The notes under the pieces are model-generated. The model ran no database searches, was not told where the DNA came from, and saw nothing but the letters and a program-made list of their open reading frames with translations. A stretch of DNA of 64,000 nt. Origin: Thalassotalea atypica. Its GTDB lineage: Bacteria > Pseudomonadota > Gammaproteobacteria > Enterobacterales > Alteromonadaceae. The stretch is taken from the NCBI RefSeq assembly GCF_030295975.1, contig NZ_AP027364.1:3286001-3350000 (forward strand), in the 5' to 3' direction. Below, piece after piece: positions 37,472-44,920 of this stretch. Made by a program: the position numbers and the translations under genes. The stretch's first letter is position 1. Each line of letters starts with the position of its first letter.

Positions 37472-39175
37472 TTGGCTCAATCACCCAATCGTCACCAGTT
37501 ATTTTGGGATGACGCTTTACTGATACTTACCATGGCCGTACTTGCTGGCTGTGGTTTAATCTACGAATACTTACTTTCACACTATGCTGGGCGAGTGCTC
37601 GGCGTAATGGAAAGTACCATCTACACAATGATTGGCTTAATGATTGTATCGATGGGATTAGGTGCATTTGCTGCACGTAATATAAAGTGCGCATTTAATG
37701 GCTTTGTGTGGTTAGAAGTGACTATTGCTTTACTCGGCAGTACAGCAATTCTAATAATTGGCGGCCTGATCGCCATTACTCAATTGATGCCGCAATTGAT
37801 CGCCGACTTATTTGCGCTACCTCCAGACGCCACGCCTAAAGGTGGCATTTTCAAGCAACTTAGCTACATCGCATTTAAGAGCCCCTACTTTTTTGGCTTT
37901 TTACTTGGCTTTTTTATTGGTATGGAAATACCACTTATTGCCCGTATTCGAGAAATCATTCACCAAAAGCACTTACAGCATAATTTGGGCACTATTTATG
38001 GGGCAGATTATGTCGGTGCAGGCATTGGCGCTGCCTTCTGGGTATTACTATTACTTTCGATTGATATCAGTAAAGCCAGTGCCATTACTGCCGGATTAAA
38101 TTTAGCCGCTGGTAGCTTTTTTATTGCACGTTATTGGCAATATCTCAAATGGCGAAAGACATTGGTATCACTGCATATTGTATTGGGACTTGCCATGGTC
38201 GTGATATTCCATGTAGGAAACCAGTGGCTTAATCAAATGAACAACCTACTTTATATGGATAAAGTCGTTTATAGTGCTAAAACACGTTATCAGCAGTTAA
38301 CTTTTACCGAAAGGAAAATGGGCCTTGAACAAGGCAATGTCGTTAATTTTTATTTAAATGGTCGACTCCAGTTTTCTTCTGCTGATGAAGAAATTTATCA
38401 CAGCTATTTGGTTACCCCCGTACTTGCCGCTTCTGCTCGACATGAAAATATTCTAATTATCGGCGGTGGTGATGGTCTGGCTCTCAGGGATATTCTCAAA
38501 TGGCAACCAAAACACGTCACTTTGATTGATCTAGACGGCGAACTCTTGGATATTTTTACTCACCCTGCTGGTTTATTGCCGGATCGATTAACCAAAGAGC
38601 TCCAAGCATTGAATGAGCAAAGCCTAAATGATGAACGAGTCAACATCATCAAGGGCGATGCCTTTTTAGAAATAGACAAGTTGCTCTCATCAGGACAAAA
38701 CTTTGACGCGATAATTGTCGACTTACCAGATCCTAGCCACCCAGACCTTAATAAGCTTTACTCAGTCAACTTTTATGCGAGATTAAAACAATTACTTGCC
38801 GGTGATGGCTTAATGGGTATTCAGTCAACCAGTCCATATCACGCAAAAGAGACCTTTATTTCCATAGGCAAAACGGTGAAAGCGGCGGGCTTTAATCATA
38901 GTCAACAATATCATGATAACGTGCCTAGTTTCGGCGAATGGGGTTGGACTATTGCCTCTAAAATGGGCGCAAGTCCAAAAACTCGTTTGGAACGAATTAC
39001 AAAGCTTCCGGTCGAACACCAGTGGCTAACCTTAGATATGATTAAAGCGGCATTTATATTTCCTAACCACTTTTTTGAGCAGCAAGATGAGATTGGGGTA
39101 AACTATTTAGGTAGCCATACCATATACCAGCTTCACCAAAGTGCATGGCGAGATCAACAAGGCTTAAACAATTAA
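37472..39175 (+). CDS. Membrane-bound spermidine-synthase-like protein
   Basis: The 567-residue protein has an N-terminal membrane half (about 1-235, seven or more helices, ALLILTMAVLAGCGLIYEYLLSHYAG at the start) and a C-terminal Rossmann methyltransferase-fold domain. The latter has IIGGGDGLALRDILKWQPKHVTLIDLD (about 328), DAIIVDLPDPSHPDLNKLYS and PSFGEWGW, typical of polyamine aminopropyltransferases. The aspartate of DLPDPS occupies the expected catalytic position. It may transfer an aminopropyl group at the membrane, but the acceptor is unknown. The start is TTG, 4 nt after the DUF350 stop, which implies translational coupling; an ATG 20 codons later would remove part of helix 1. Confidence 0.82.
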   Translation: MAQSPNRHQLFWDDALLILTMAVLAGCGLIYEYLLSHYAGRVLGVMESTIYTMIGLMIVSMGLGAFAARNIKCAFNGFVWLEVTIALLGSTAILIIGGLIAITQLMPQLIADLFALPPDATPKGGIFKQLSYIAFKSPYFFGFLLGFFIGMEIPLIARIREIIHQKHLQHNLGTIYGADYVGAGIGAAFWVLLLLSIDISKASAITAGLNLAAGSFFIARYWQYLKWRKTLVSLHIVLGLAMVVIFHVGNQWLNQMNNLLYMDKVVYSAKTRYQQLTFTERKMGLEQGNVVNFYLNGRLQFSSADEEIYHSYLVTPVLAASARHENILIIGGGDGLALRDILKWQPKHVTLIDLDGELLDIFTHPAGLLPDRLTKELQALNEQSLNDERVNIIKGDAFLEIDKLLSSGQNFDAIIVDLPDPSHPDLNKLYSVNFYARLKQLLAGDGLMGIQSTSPYHAKETFISIGKTVKAAGFNHSQQYHDNVPSFGEWGWTIASKMGASPKTRLERITKLPVEHQWLTLDMIKAAFIFPNHFFEQQDEIGVNYLGSHTIYQLHQSAWRDQQGLNN

Positions 39176-39200
39176 ATGGTATAAATATTTAAAACGTACT

Positions 39201-39276
39201 TGACATATTATGTCAGAGTGCTAAATTTAACTTCGCTGACATAATATGTCGGTTTGTGAATTGACACTAAATGTCA
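39201..39276. promoter_or_regulatory. Three palindromic operators upstream of the YjfI/PspA operon
   Basis: TGACATATTATGTCA (39201-39215, perfect 7+1+7), TGACATAATATGTCG (39237-39251, one base off) and TGACACTAAATGTCA (39262-39276, TGACA arms) lie in a 76-bp stretch before the DUF2170 gene. Start-to-start distances are 36 and 25 bp. TTGACA hexamers overlap the first and third sites. A fourth copy sits at 35477 before the sister operon. I see no sigma-54-type promoter such as E. coli pspA uses. Confidence 0.7.
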
Positions 39277-39350
39277 TTTCGCGAAATTACTCAATAAGTG
39301 TTTTAAACAATCATGACAGCTATTGAGTATTAATTAGCATGAGGAAAAAC

Positions 39351-39764
39351 ATGAACATTCATAAAATAGCGAATCACTTAAACGCACTAGCTGACAACTC
39401 AGAAACAGGGATGATTTTTGACTGCCAGCCAATTTCAGGTGAAGTAGATGTACTTCAAATCACTGTAATTGGCCGTGAAGAATTACCTATTTTTGTTTCA
39501 GTTACTGACGATCAGGTTCTTTGTATCACTTACCTTTGGGGAAAAGAAGAAGTTAAAGCTGATCGAGTAGAGGACATGCACACAGCAATGTTGGAAATGA
39601 GTATTCCAATGCCACTTTCTTCATTTTCAAAAATCGGTGATAAGTACGTTATTTTTGGCGCACTATCCATTAATTCAACATTTGATGATATCGAGCATGA
39701 ATTAGCCGTATTAAGTAATAACGCCATCGAGATTATCGACGATATGGGCGACTACTTAGTTTAA
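39351..39764 (+). CDS. DUF2170 family protein (YjfI-like)
   Basis: I use the ATG at 39351 because GAGGA lies 5 nt upstream; an ATG 12 nt earlier lacks a ribosome site. The 137-residue acidic cytoplasmic protein reads MNIHKIANHLNAL, then FVSVTDDQVLCITYLWGKEEV and PMPLSSFSKIGDKYVIFGALS, as in the YjfI family. Homologues lie next to PspA paralogues (YjfJ) in many proteobacteria. The pspA gene starts 26 nt after the stop. Function is unknown, perhaps a regulator or partner of PspA. Confidence 0.8.
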   Translation: MNIHKIANHLNALADNSETGMIFDCQPISGEVDVLQITVIGREELPIFVSVTDDQVLCITYLWGKEEVKADRVEDMHTAMLEMSIPMPLSSFSKIGDKYVIFGALSINSTFDDIEHELAVLSNNAIEIIDDMGDYLV

Positions 39765-39790
39765 AAGACCATCACTTAGGAGCATTTTAT

Positions 39791-40486
39791 ATGAGCATTT
39801 TTAAGAAAATTATGACCGCATTCCGTGGTGGCGCATCAGAGGTTGGTGAAGCTATCGTTGACGCCAACGCTACTCGAATTTTTGAGCAAGAGATTCGTGA
39901 TGCAGAAAATCACTTAACGAAAGCCAAACGCGATTTAACAGGCGTTATGGCTCAACAAATGGCCGCAAGCCGGGAAGTGGAGCGTATTACACGTGAAATC
40001 ACAGAGCATGAAGGTTATGCGGGACAAGCGTTAGAAAAAGGCGATGAAACATTAGCCTTAGCTGTAGCTGAAAAAATAGCTAACCTTGAGGTTGAGCTAA
40101 GTGAACAACAGCAAGCTTTAACCAGCTTTGAAAACAATGCTACACGTCTAAAAGAACTGGTACGTAAAAGCGAACGTCAGATTTCTGAGCACAAAAGACA
40201 ACTTTCAATGGTTAAGACTACTGAAAGTGTTCAAAAGGCAACATCGGCAATCACGGATAACTTCTCTTCAAGTAATTCAAAATTACTGAGTGCGAAAGAT
40301 TCATTAGAACGCATTAAAGCGAAGCAGCAAAAGTTTGATGACCAAATGAAAGCGGCTGAAGTGTTAGAAGCTGAAAGCGGCGATAGCGCACTAGAAGCGC
40401 AACTTAAGGCCGCAGGTATTGGTGGTACAGACACGAGCGCAAGCTCAGTACTTGACCGAATTAAAGCTAAGCAAAACAACGCTTAA
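39791..40486 (+). CDS. PspA/IM30 family protein (YjfJ-like)
   Basis: The 231-residue protein is nearly all helix and coiled coil. It begins with the amphipathic membrane-contact segment MSIFKKIMTAFRGGASEVGEAIVD and continues with long heptads (about 35-190) ending in LERIKAKQQKFDDQMKAAEVLE. It resembles ESCRT-III-like PspA/YjfJ proteins that bind stressed inner membrane. AGGAG lies 9 nt before ATG. No pspF, pspB or pspC is present, so this is the paralogue of the YjfIJKL type rather than the classical phage-shock operon. Confidence 0.9.
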   Translation: MSIFKKIMTAFRGGASEVGEAIVDANATRIFEQEIRDAENHLTKAKRDLTGVMAQQMAASREVERITREITEHEGYAGQALEKGDETLALAVAEKIANLEVELSEQQQALTSFENNATRLKELVRKSERQISEHKRQLSMVKTTESVQKATSAITDNFSSSNSKLLSAKDSLERIKAKQQKFDDQMKAAEVLEAESGDSALEAQLKAAGIGGTDTSASSVLDRIKAKQNNA

Positions 40487-40502
40487 TAACTTTTCCAACC
40501 TT

Positions 40503-40547
40503 GCTCAGTGCATTAAGTACATAGTACTTACTTGCTCTGAGCTTTTT
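40503..40547 (+). terminator. Hairpin with short T-run between pspA-like gene and next gene
   Basis: GCTCAG pairs with CTGAGC, and inside this TAAGTAC pairs with GTACTTA around an ATA loop. Five T follow. It ends only about 13 nt before the next start codon (40561), so it could be an attenuating terminator or a structure that lowers translation of the downstream genes. Confidence 0.45.
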
Positions 40548-40560
40548 GAGTTTTATGCCT

Positions 40561-41199
40561 ATGAGTTTTCTAAAAAGTATATTTTCAAAAGAAAAGCCCC
40601 AGCGCGCTGTGAAATCTGTCAGTGACTTACGTGTTAATGACATGATTGTGTTAACGGATAGTTTTGCCTTACCGGAAAATTTGCGGAATCAGCAATTTCA
40701 AGTCACATCCATCAATACTTATGAGTTCGAGCACAAAAATCAACTTGAGTGGGTATTAACTGGCCCAAGTAATATAGAACTATTTTTGTCGCTTGAAGTG
40801 GACGATACCACCGAATTGAAAATTTCATTAAAAGTTGAACATGAAGATGTTGAAAACCTTTTTGACCTAGACCAATTTTCTACTGTATTTAATGAGCCAG
40901 GCCATGCGGAATTGGTGTTTCAGTCTGACACGCCAAAAACTCAAGGTTGGACTGACAACCATTATCGTCAGCATGTTTTTGCTAAAGTGGGTTATTTCCA
41001 TCGCAAAGATCATCGCAGTGAAAGTTTATCTAAATACGAAGGAAATGGCGCTGGCGAGCAATTCGAACTTTATACTTTGTACAATGAACACCAAAGCCAT
41101 GGTGTAGATATCGAGGTTTGGAATGATGGAGATACTGATGTATTTTTAATCCTCTATCGCCCGCTCACTGATATTGTTGATATGTATCCGGGAAGCTAA
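40561..41199 (+). CDS. DUF4178/DUF2491-like protein of the PspA module (YjfK-like)
   Basis: The 212-residue soluble protein starts MSFLKSIFSKEKPQRAVKSVSDLRVNDMIVL. The first half, with FQVTSINTYEFEHKNQLEWVLTGPSNIELFLSLEVDD, looks like the beta-rich DUF4178 fold. The second half (FELYTLYNEHQSHGVDIEVWNDGDTDVFLILYRPLTDI) is also beta-rich. By position it corresponds to YjfK (DUF2491) in the E. coli yjfIJKLM cluster. I chose the ATG at 40561; an ATG at 40555 and a TTG at 40546 lie in the T-rich arm of the preceding hairpin. Family naming is tentative. Confidence 0.6.
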   Translation: MSFLKSIFSKEKPQRAVKSVSDLRVNDMIVLTDSFALPENLRNQQFQVTSINTYEFEHKNQLEWVLTGPSNIELFLSLEVDDTTELKISLKVEHEDVENLFDLDQFSTVFNEPGHAELVFQSDTPKTQGWTDNHYRQHVFAKVGYFHRKDHRSESLSKYEGNGAGEQFELYTLYNEHQSHGVDIEVWNDGDTDVFLILYRPLTDIVDMYPGS

Positions 41200-41201
41200 A
41201 T

Positions 41202-41519
41202 ATGAACAAAAAAGTACCTGAGAAATGGCAATCCTCGGTCAAAGCCATGAAAGCAGTGCAAGTTGCTTTTGACATGGATGAAACATTTCAGCTGGCGATT
41301 CGCCGCGAGGCACTTGAAGCAGGCCTTAGTCCTTCAGAGCAGATCAGAGATATTTTGGGTTTACCTGTAAATAAAAGGCCAAAACGTCCACGTCTAACGG
41401 TAAGTTTATCGGCTGAGGACTACTTACTCCTCGGCGAAAAATACGGTTTGGACCCTGCTCAACAATTGGACATTAAGAAAAAATTAATGGAAGATTTAGT
41501 TAAACACGTTCAACAATAA
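41202..41519 (+). CDS. Small protein with two ribbon-helix-helix-like units, possible DNA-binding regulator
   Basis: The 105-residue basic protein shows the same pattern twice: a short strand, a helix and a second helix. The first is VQVAFDMDETFQLAIRREALEAG plus SPSEQIRDILGL. The second is RPRLTVSLSAEDYLLLGEKYG plus DPAQQLDIKKKLMEDLV. A strand followed by two helices is the layout of Arc/MetJ-type ribbon-helix-helix repressors. It starts 2 nt after the upstream stop with GGGAAG as ribosome site. No named family is recognised. Because it sits in a module whose promoters carry palindromes, a regulatory role is a reasonable inference. Confidence 0.55.
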   Translation: MNKKVPEKWQSSVKAMKAVQVAFDMDETFQLAIRREALEAGLSPSEQIRDILGLPVNKRPKRPRLTVSLSAEDYLLLGEKYGLDPAQQLDIKKKLMEDLVKHVQQ

Positions 41520-41535
41520 TAAGTGTAAATTTCCC

Positions 41536-42006
41536 ATGAATAATAACCTTAAAGTTTATACCGTCGACAATTACGGCGTTAGAAACTACAACTCGCTTTA
41601 TCTCGCGATTATCACCCTGTCTGTGCTTTATGCCATCATCGCCTTATTATCATTAGTGTTAGTTTCGGTCGAGACTGTTTCGCCTGACGCCAACATCACA
41701 ACTTACAAAGATGCCTTTTGGACACTACAAATGAGTGCCAGTACTATAGGATTTGGTGACTTTTACCCGGTAACTTTAGAGGGCAGAATCATTGTATCAG
41801 CCATGTTCTACATAGGTGTTGGTATGGTAGGTTTTATAGGTGCTCAATTCGTTAATAAATTTGTTGGTTTTTCAGATACTAATGTGAAAAACCGTGAGCT
41901 CCGCCGACAGAATAAAGAGATTTTGGATCACAATAAGCAGCTTGAGAAAAAAGTAGACGATTTAGTGAGTAAAATAGAGCAGCTCATTCATAAAAAGGCA
42001 GAGTAG
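41536..42006 (+). CDS. Two-transmembrane potassium channel with C-terminal coiled coil
   Basis: The 156-residue protein has helix 1 (LYLAIITLSVLYAIIALLSLVLVSV), a pore loop with the K+ selectivity motif STIGFGDFYP (about 68-77), helix 2 (IIVSAMFYIGVGMVGFIGAQFVNKF) and a coiled coil (about 120-152) that may hold the tetramer together. There is no RCK or cyclic-nucleotide domain. K+ channels of this kind recur in DUF350/PspA/polyamine gene neighbourhoods. It follows the ribbon-helix-helix-like gene by 16 bp. Confidence 0.87.
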   Translation: MNNNLKVYTVDNYGVRNYNSLYLAIITLSVLYAIIALLSLVLVSVETVSPDANITTYKDAFWTLQMSASTIGFGDFYPVTLEGRIIVSAMFYIGVGMVGFIGAQFVNKFVGFSDTNVKNRELRRQNKEILDHNKQLEKKVDDLVSKIEQLIHKKAE

Positions 42007-42044
42007 CACTAACGAACATCCAAATATACGATTTTTGCGCTATT

Positions 42045-42081
42045 ATTATTTTAATTATCAAACGTTGATTATTAAAATAAT
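42045..42081. repeat. 37-bp near-perfect palindrome before the Lpp-like gene
   Basis: Arms ATTATTTTAAT and ATTAAAATAAT enclose a T/T mismatch, then ATCAA and TTGAT around ACG, so 16 of 17 positions pair. It ends 16 nt before the ATG of the Lpp-like gene. It may be an operator or a 5' leader hairpin; low GC makes a terminator less likely. Confidence 0.65.
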
Positions 42082-42097
42082 ACAAAAGGAAATCATT

Positions 42098-42367
42098 ATG
42101 TTAGTTAAAAGAGTCTCCATCGCTATTGCAGTGTTGGCATTGACAGGCTGCGCGAACACTGAACAATTAGAACAGCTTTCAAGCAAAATTGATAATCTAT
42201 CAGCAAGGGTCACTCAGTTGACGAACGACGTTTCGCAATTGAAAGAACAACAAGCAAAAACACAGCGCACCACTGAAGCAGCCAATAAAGCGGCAAAGGA
42301 AGCTAAATTGGCAGCAGAGCAAGCCAATGAGCGAGTCAATAATATGGTGGATAGCTTTCGAAAATAA
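42098..42367 (+). CDS. lpp: Lpp-like murein lipoprotein
   Basis: The start is the ATG at 42098 with AAGGAAA upstream. The 89-residue protein has a lipoprotein signal (IAIAVLALTGCAN) and a mature coiled coil of heptads (LEQLSSKIDNLSARVTQLTNDVSQL), then an Ala-zipper part. It ends in ANERVNNMVDSFRK, very like the Braun lipoprotein end RLDNMATKYRK. The terminal lysine is the residue that L,D-transpeptidases attach to peptidoglycan. Such an enzyme is encoded next door in convergent orientation, as with lpp and ldtE in E. coli. Confidence 0.82.
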   Translation: MLVKRVSIAIAVLALTGCANTEQLEQLSSKIDNLSARVTQLTNDVSQLKEQQAKTQRTTEAANKAAKEAKLAAEQANERVNNMVDSFRK

Positions 42368-42389
42368 ACATCACAATCAATGATTTATC

Positions 42390-42416
42390 AATAAAGGCTT
42401 TTTATAAGCCTTTATT
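42390..42416. terminator. Bidirectional intrinsic terminator
   Basis: AATAAAGGCTT and AAGCCTTTATT form an 11-bp stem with a TTTAT loop, followed by TTT. It overlaps the stop codon of the convergent L,D-transpeptidase gene. Confidence 0.75.
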
Positions 42417-43317
42417 TTTGAGCTAACGTTTTTACTAACCCACTGGGCGCATGAAATTCAGTAGCAAGCATTTCTCGGTCCAGTTCATGACCCTCAATAA
42501 ACCTGTGGAGAACATTATTTTGCTCAATATAGTTTCTTGTATTATGTTCTATCGATAAAGGTTGATGCATTTCAATAAGCTTTAAATTCTCTTGCTCATA
42601 AGACATTTTGATCGGCTGGTCGATGATCTTGATAGGTGTATTAATTGGTACATTTTCAAAGAGCCACTTAATGTCGTCGTCGTACATTCTTATACAACCA
42701 GAACTAACCCTCATACCAATACCAAAACGTTTATTTGTACCATGAATTAAGTATTCACTGGTTCCTATTCGCATTGCGTACTTTCCAAAGGGGTTATTAG
42801 CACCCGCAGGTACTTCATCAGCAAGCGCAACACCATTTTGCTGTTGATAGCGTTGTTTTAGCGCTTCTGTTGGACGCCAAACAGGATTGATACGTTTTTC
42901 ACCAATGTAGCTAGTCGTTATGGGGGTCTCTAATCCTAAGCGACCAATACCTACAGGAAATACGTGAACTCGTTGTTCATTCGGCAAGAAATAATACATT
43001 CTTAACTCTGGTAAGTTGATTACTAACCCTACGCGAGCAACAAAAGGCAATAATAGTTGGGTCGGGATATTGAGTTTATGCCCTATTGGCGGCAAAAATG
43101 GATCGATCCCTTTGTTGGCTGCCATTAACGCTAAAAAGCCAATATCATATAACTCTGCAATCGCTTGAAAATAATCACCTTTCACAACTGTATGTTGCAC
43201 AGGTTCACCCAATAGCCGTTTACCCGACCTAGGTAATTCATACTCAATGGCTTGTACCTGTGTCAAAGATAGCACAACGCACATTGCAGCTAAGTAAACA
43301 CTAGCACGCACATTCAC
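42412..43317 (-). CDS. L,D-transpeptidase (YkuD family) with LysM-like domain
   Basis: The 301-residue periplasmic enzyme has a signal peptide (SVYLAAMCVVLSLTQVQA), a LysM-like segment (VVKGDYFQAIAELYDIGFLALMAANKGIDPFLPPIGHKLNIP) and a YkuD catalytic domain. The active-site signature is HGTNKRFGIGMRVSSGCIRMYDDD with the catalytic cysteine near residue 205. It is of the ErfK/YbiS/YcfS/YnhG kind that anchors Lpp to peptidoglycan, and the adjacent Lpp-like gene supports that role. Exact paralogue cannot be fixed by eye. Confidence 0.9.
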   Translation of the reverse strand: MNVRASVYLAAMCVVLSLTQVQAIEYELPRSGKRLLGEPVQHTVVKGDYFQAIAELYDIGFLALMAANKGIDPFLPPIGHKLNIPTQLLLPFVARVGLVINLPELRMYYFLPNEQRVHVFPVGIGRLGLETPITTSYIGEKRINPVWRPTEALKQRYQQQNGVALADEVPAGANNPFGKYAMRIGTSEYLIHGTNKRFGIGMRVSSGCIRMYDDDIKWLFENVPINTPIKIIDQPIKMSYEQENLKLIEMHQPLSIEHNTRNYIEQNNVLHRFIEGHELDREMLATEFHAPSGLVKTLAQK

Positions 43318-43351
43318 CTCAATTTATAGAATACATTGCTTGAATAATTCC

Positions 43352-44920
43352 CTAATAGCCTTTGATCACGTATTTATAAGGTTCTTTGATCAATGAGTGA
43401 TAAAAATCTGTTCCATCTACCCTTTTTTTCCGAGGTAATATTTGAATATTCAGCCACGTCATTAATTCATCAGCTTTAACTTCATCAAAAGTAAAGCTAA
43501 CGCGCCCATATTGATCCTGTAGTCCAACAACTAAGCCATAGTCGGTATTGCTGCCTAATGGCGGACGAGCGACAGCCATTACCCTGTAATCTTCGAAGGA
43601 GATATTTTCTTCATCGAAAAACCGTTTGCGTCTCGACATTTCGTTTATGTCAGGCGTTGACCATATAAAGACTTCAACGCCATCACTTTTTCCAAAATGT
43701 TGAGTGCCAGACCATTCATAAATTGCCGAGTTGCTGCTGACGTTTTCTGTATTAACCCTTCTCAGTGCAACTAACATTCGCTCGATTTGATCCGTTCTAG
43801 AAACAAGTTTCGATTTACTGTCGATGAAGTTTATATCAAGCGAGATTTTTTCTTCTCCATCATGAACACCAGAGAAATCTAAATTTTGTAGACCGAACTC
43901 CAACTCGAACGGTTGACTGTTGTCGAATTGGAAAGTTCGTTCATGCTGTTGCCAACCATTAATATAAAGAGGAACACCATTGACCTTAATTTGATAAGTA
44001 TAACTATCTACTGTTTCTGGTAAATTTAAGGCATCACTTTTTACTTTAAAGCTCATATAGGTAATTTTCTCGGTTTGGTGGCGCTCTTTTAAGGTTTTAA
44101 GTGAAGGTGCGATCCACCCTAAATCATGTTTCGCCGACGCGTACGCTTTTGAAAATAGTGAGAAGCGATCGTTAGTCTGATTAATTACCGATGCATTGTT
44201 ACAACTGTTAACATGATCTTCCGAGCCATCCGTTGGTAAGCAATGACCAACTTCACATAATAAATTTATTGTATTAAAGGTTTTATCTTCCTTTTTTGAC
44301 ATACAAATATTGTATGTTGGCACATCCGCTAGGCTGCCCATATACTCATCCAATACCACGCGCTTAAGGATGCCCTTAAATAATCCTTCATTATCAAATT
44401 TTCGTTCAACAATAAGGTATTTACGCCACTTCGCTATGATATTAACTGGAACAATGGGATGATCGGAATAACTCGATGACGGCTCGGTTTGTGAATAGCT
44501 TAACCGTTCACTGTCAATATTGTCGACATCGGAAAAAGTTGGCGCTTTAAATTGCAAGTCAAACTGGCTGACTTGCGCAACTTCCTCAGCTCGCACTTGC
44601 TCTGGGACGGGCTCTTGAGCACCTACAAGCAACTTATAAATTACGAAATACCCTGCAATAGAACCACCTAAACTGACACTTTTCCCTATTTTGGATTCTT
44701 CGATGGTAACTTTGGCCGTGGAGTCGAGAATACCAAACAATACAATTGATATCGCTAAGGCAATTAATGCACAAACGATAGGATAGGGAAACAATTCAAA
44801 CTTAAAGCTTAATGCGGCAAAAACAAGAAAAAATATAGACAACAATACGTAGATGAGAAGAGTTTTATGCGAAGGTGATTTTTTGACTGCCTCATCACTT
44901 ACTTGTGTTGTTTTGGTCAT
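43352..44920 (-). CDS. Membrane-anchored protein of unknown function, 522 residues
   Basis: The N terminus carries two membrane helices (LLIYVLLSIFFLVFAALSF and YPIVCALIALAISIVLFGIL, about 20-65) and perhaps a third near 85-100. The rest (about 110-522) is a large soluble part with no motif I recognise, containing six or so cysteines between 200 and 250 (CMSKKEDKTFNTINLLCEVGHC). No signal cleavage is apparent. Its start overlaps the end of the upstream YdcF-like gene by 26 bp, which implies translational coupling and a shared role. Confidence 0.6.
   Translation of the reverse strand: MTKTTQVSDEAVKKSPSHKTLLIYVLLSIFFLVFAALSFKFELFPYPIVCALIALAISIVLFGILDSTAKVTIEESKIGKSVSLGGSIAGYFVIYKLLVGAQEPVPEQVRAEEVAQVSQFDLQFKAPTFSDVDNIDSERLSYSQTEPSSSYSDHPIVPVNIIAKWRKYLIVERKFDNEGLFKGILKRVVLDEYMGSLADVPTYNICMSKKEDKTFNTINLLCEVGHCLPTDGSEDHVNSCNNASVINQTNDRFSLFSKAYASAKHDLGWIAPSLKTLKERHQTEKITYMSFKVKSDALNLPETVDSYTYQIKVNGVPLYINGWQQHERTFQFDNSQPFELEFGLQNLDFSGVHDGEEKISLDINFIDSKSKLVSRTDQIERMLVALRRVNTENVSSNSAIYEWSGTQHFGKSDGVEVFIWSTPDINEMSRRKRFFDEENISFEDYRVMAVARPPLGSNTDYGLVVGLQDQYGRVSFTFDEVKADELMTWLNIQILPRKKRVDGTDFYHSLIKEPYKYVIKGY

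Noticed and set aside
39200-39300. Possible sigma-54 promoter before the PspA-like operon, as in the classical phage-shock system.
   Set aside because: No GG-N10-GC element was found, and no pspF-like enhancer-binding gene is nearby.
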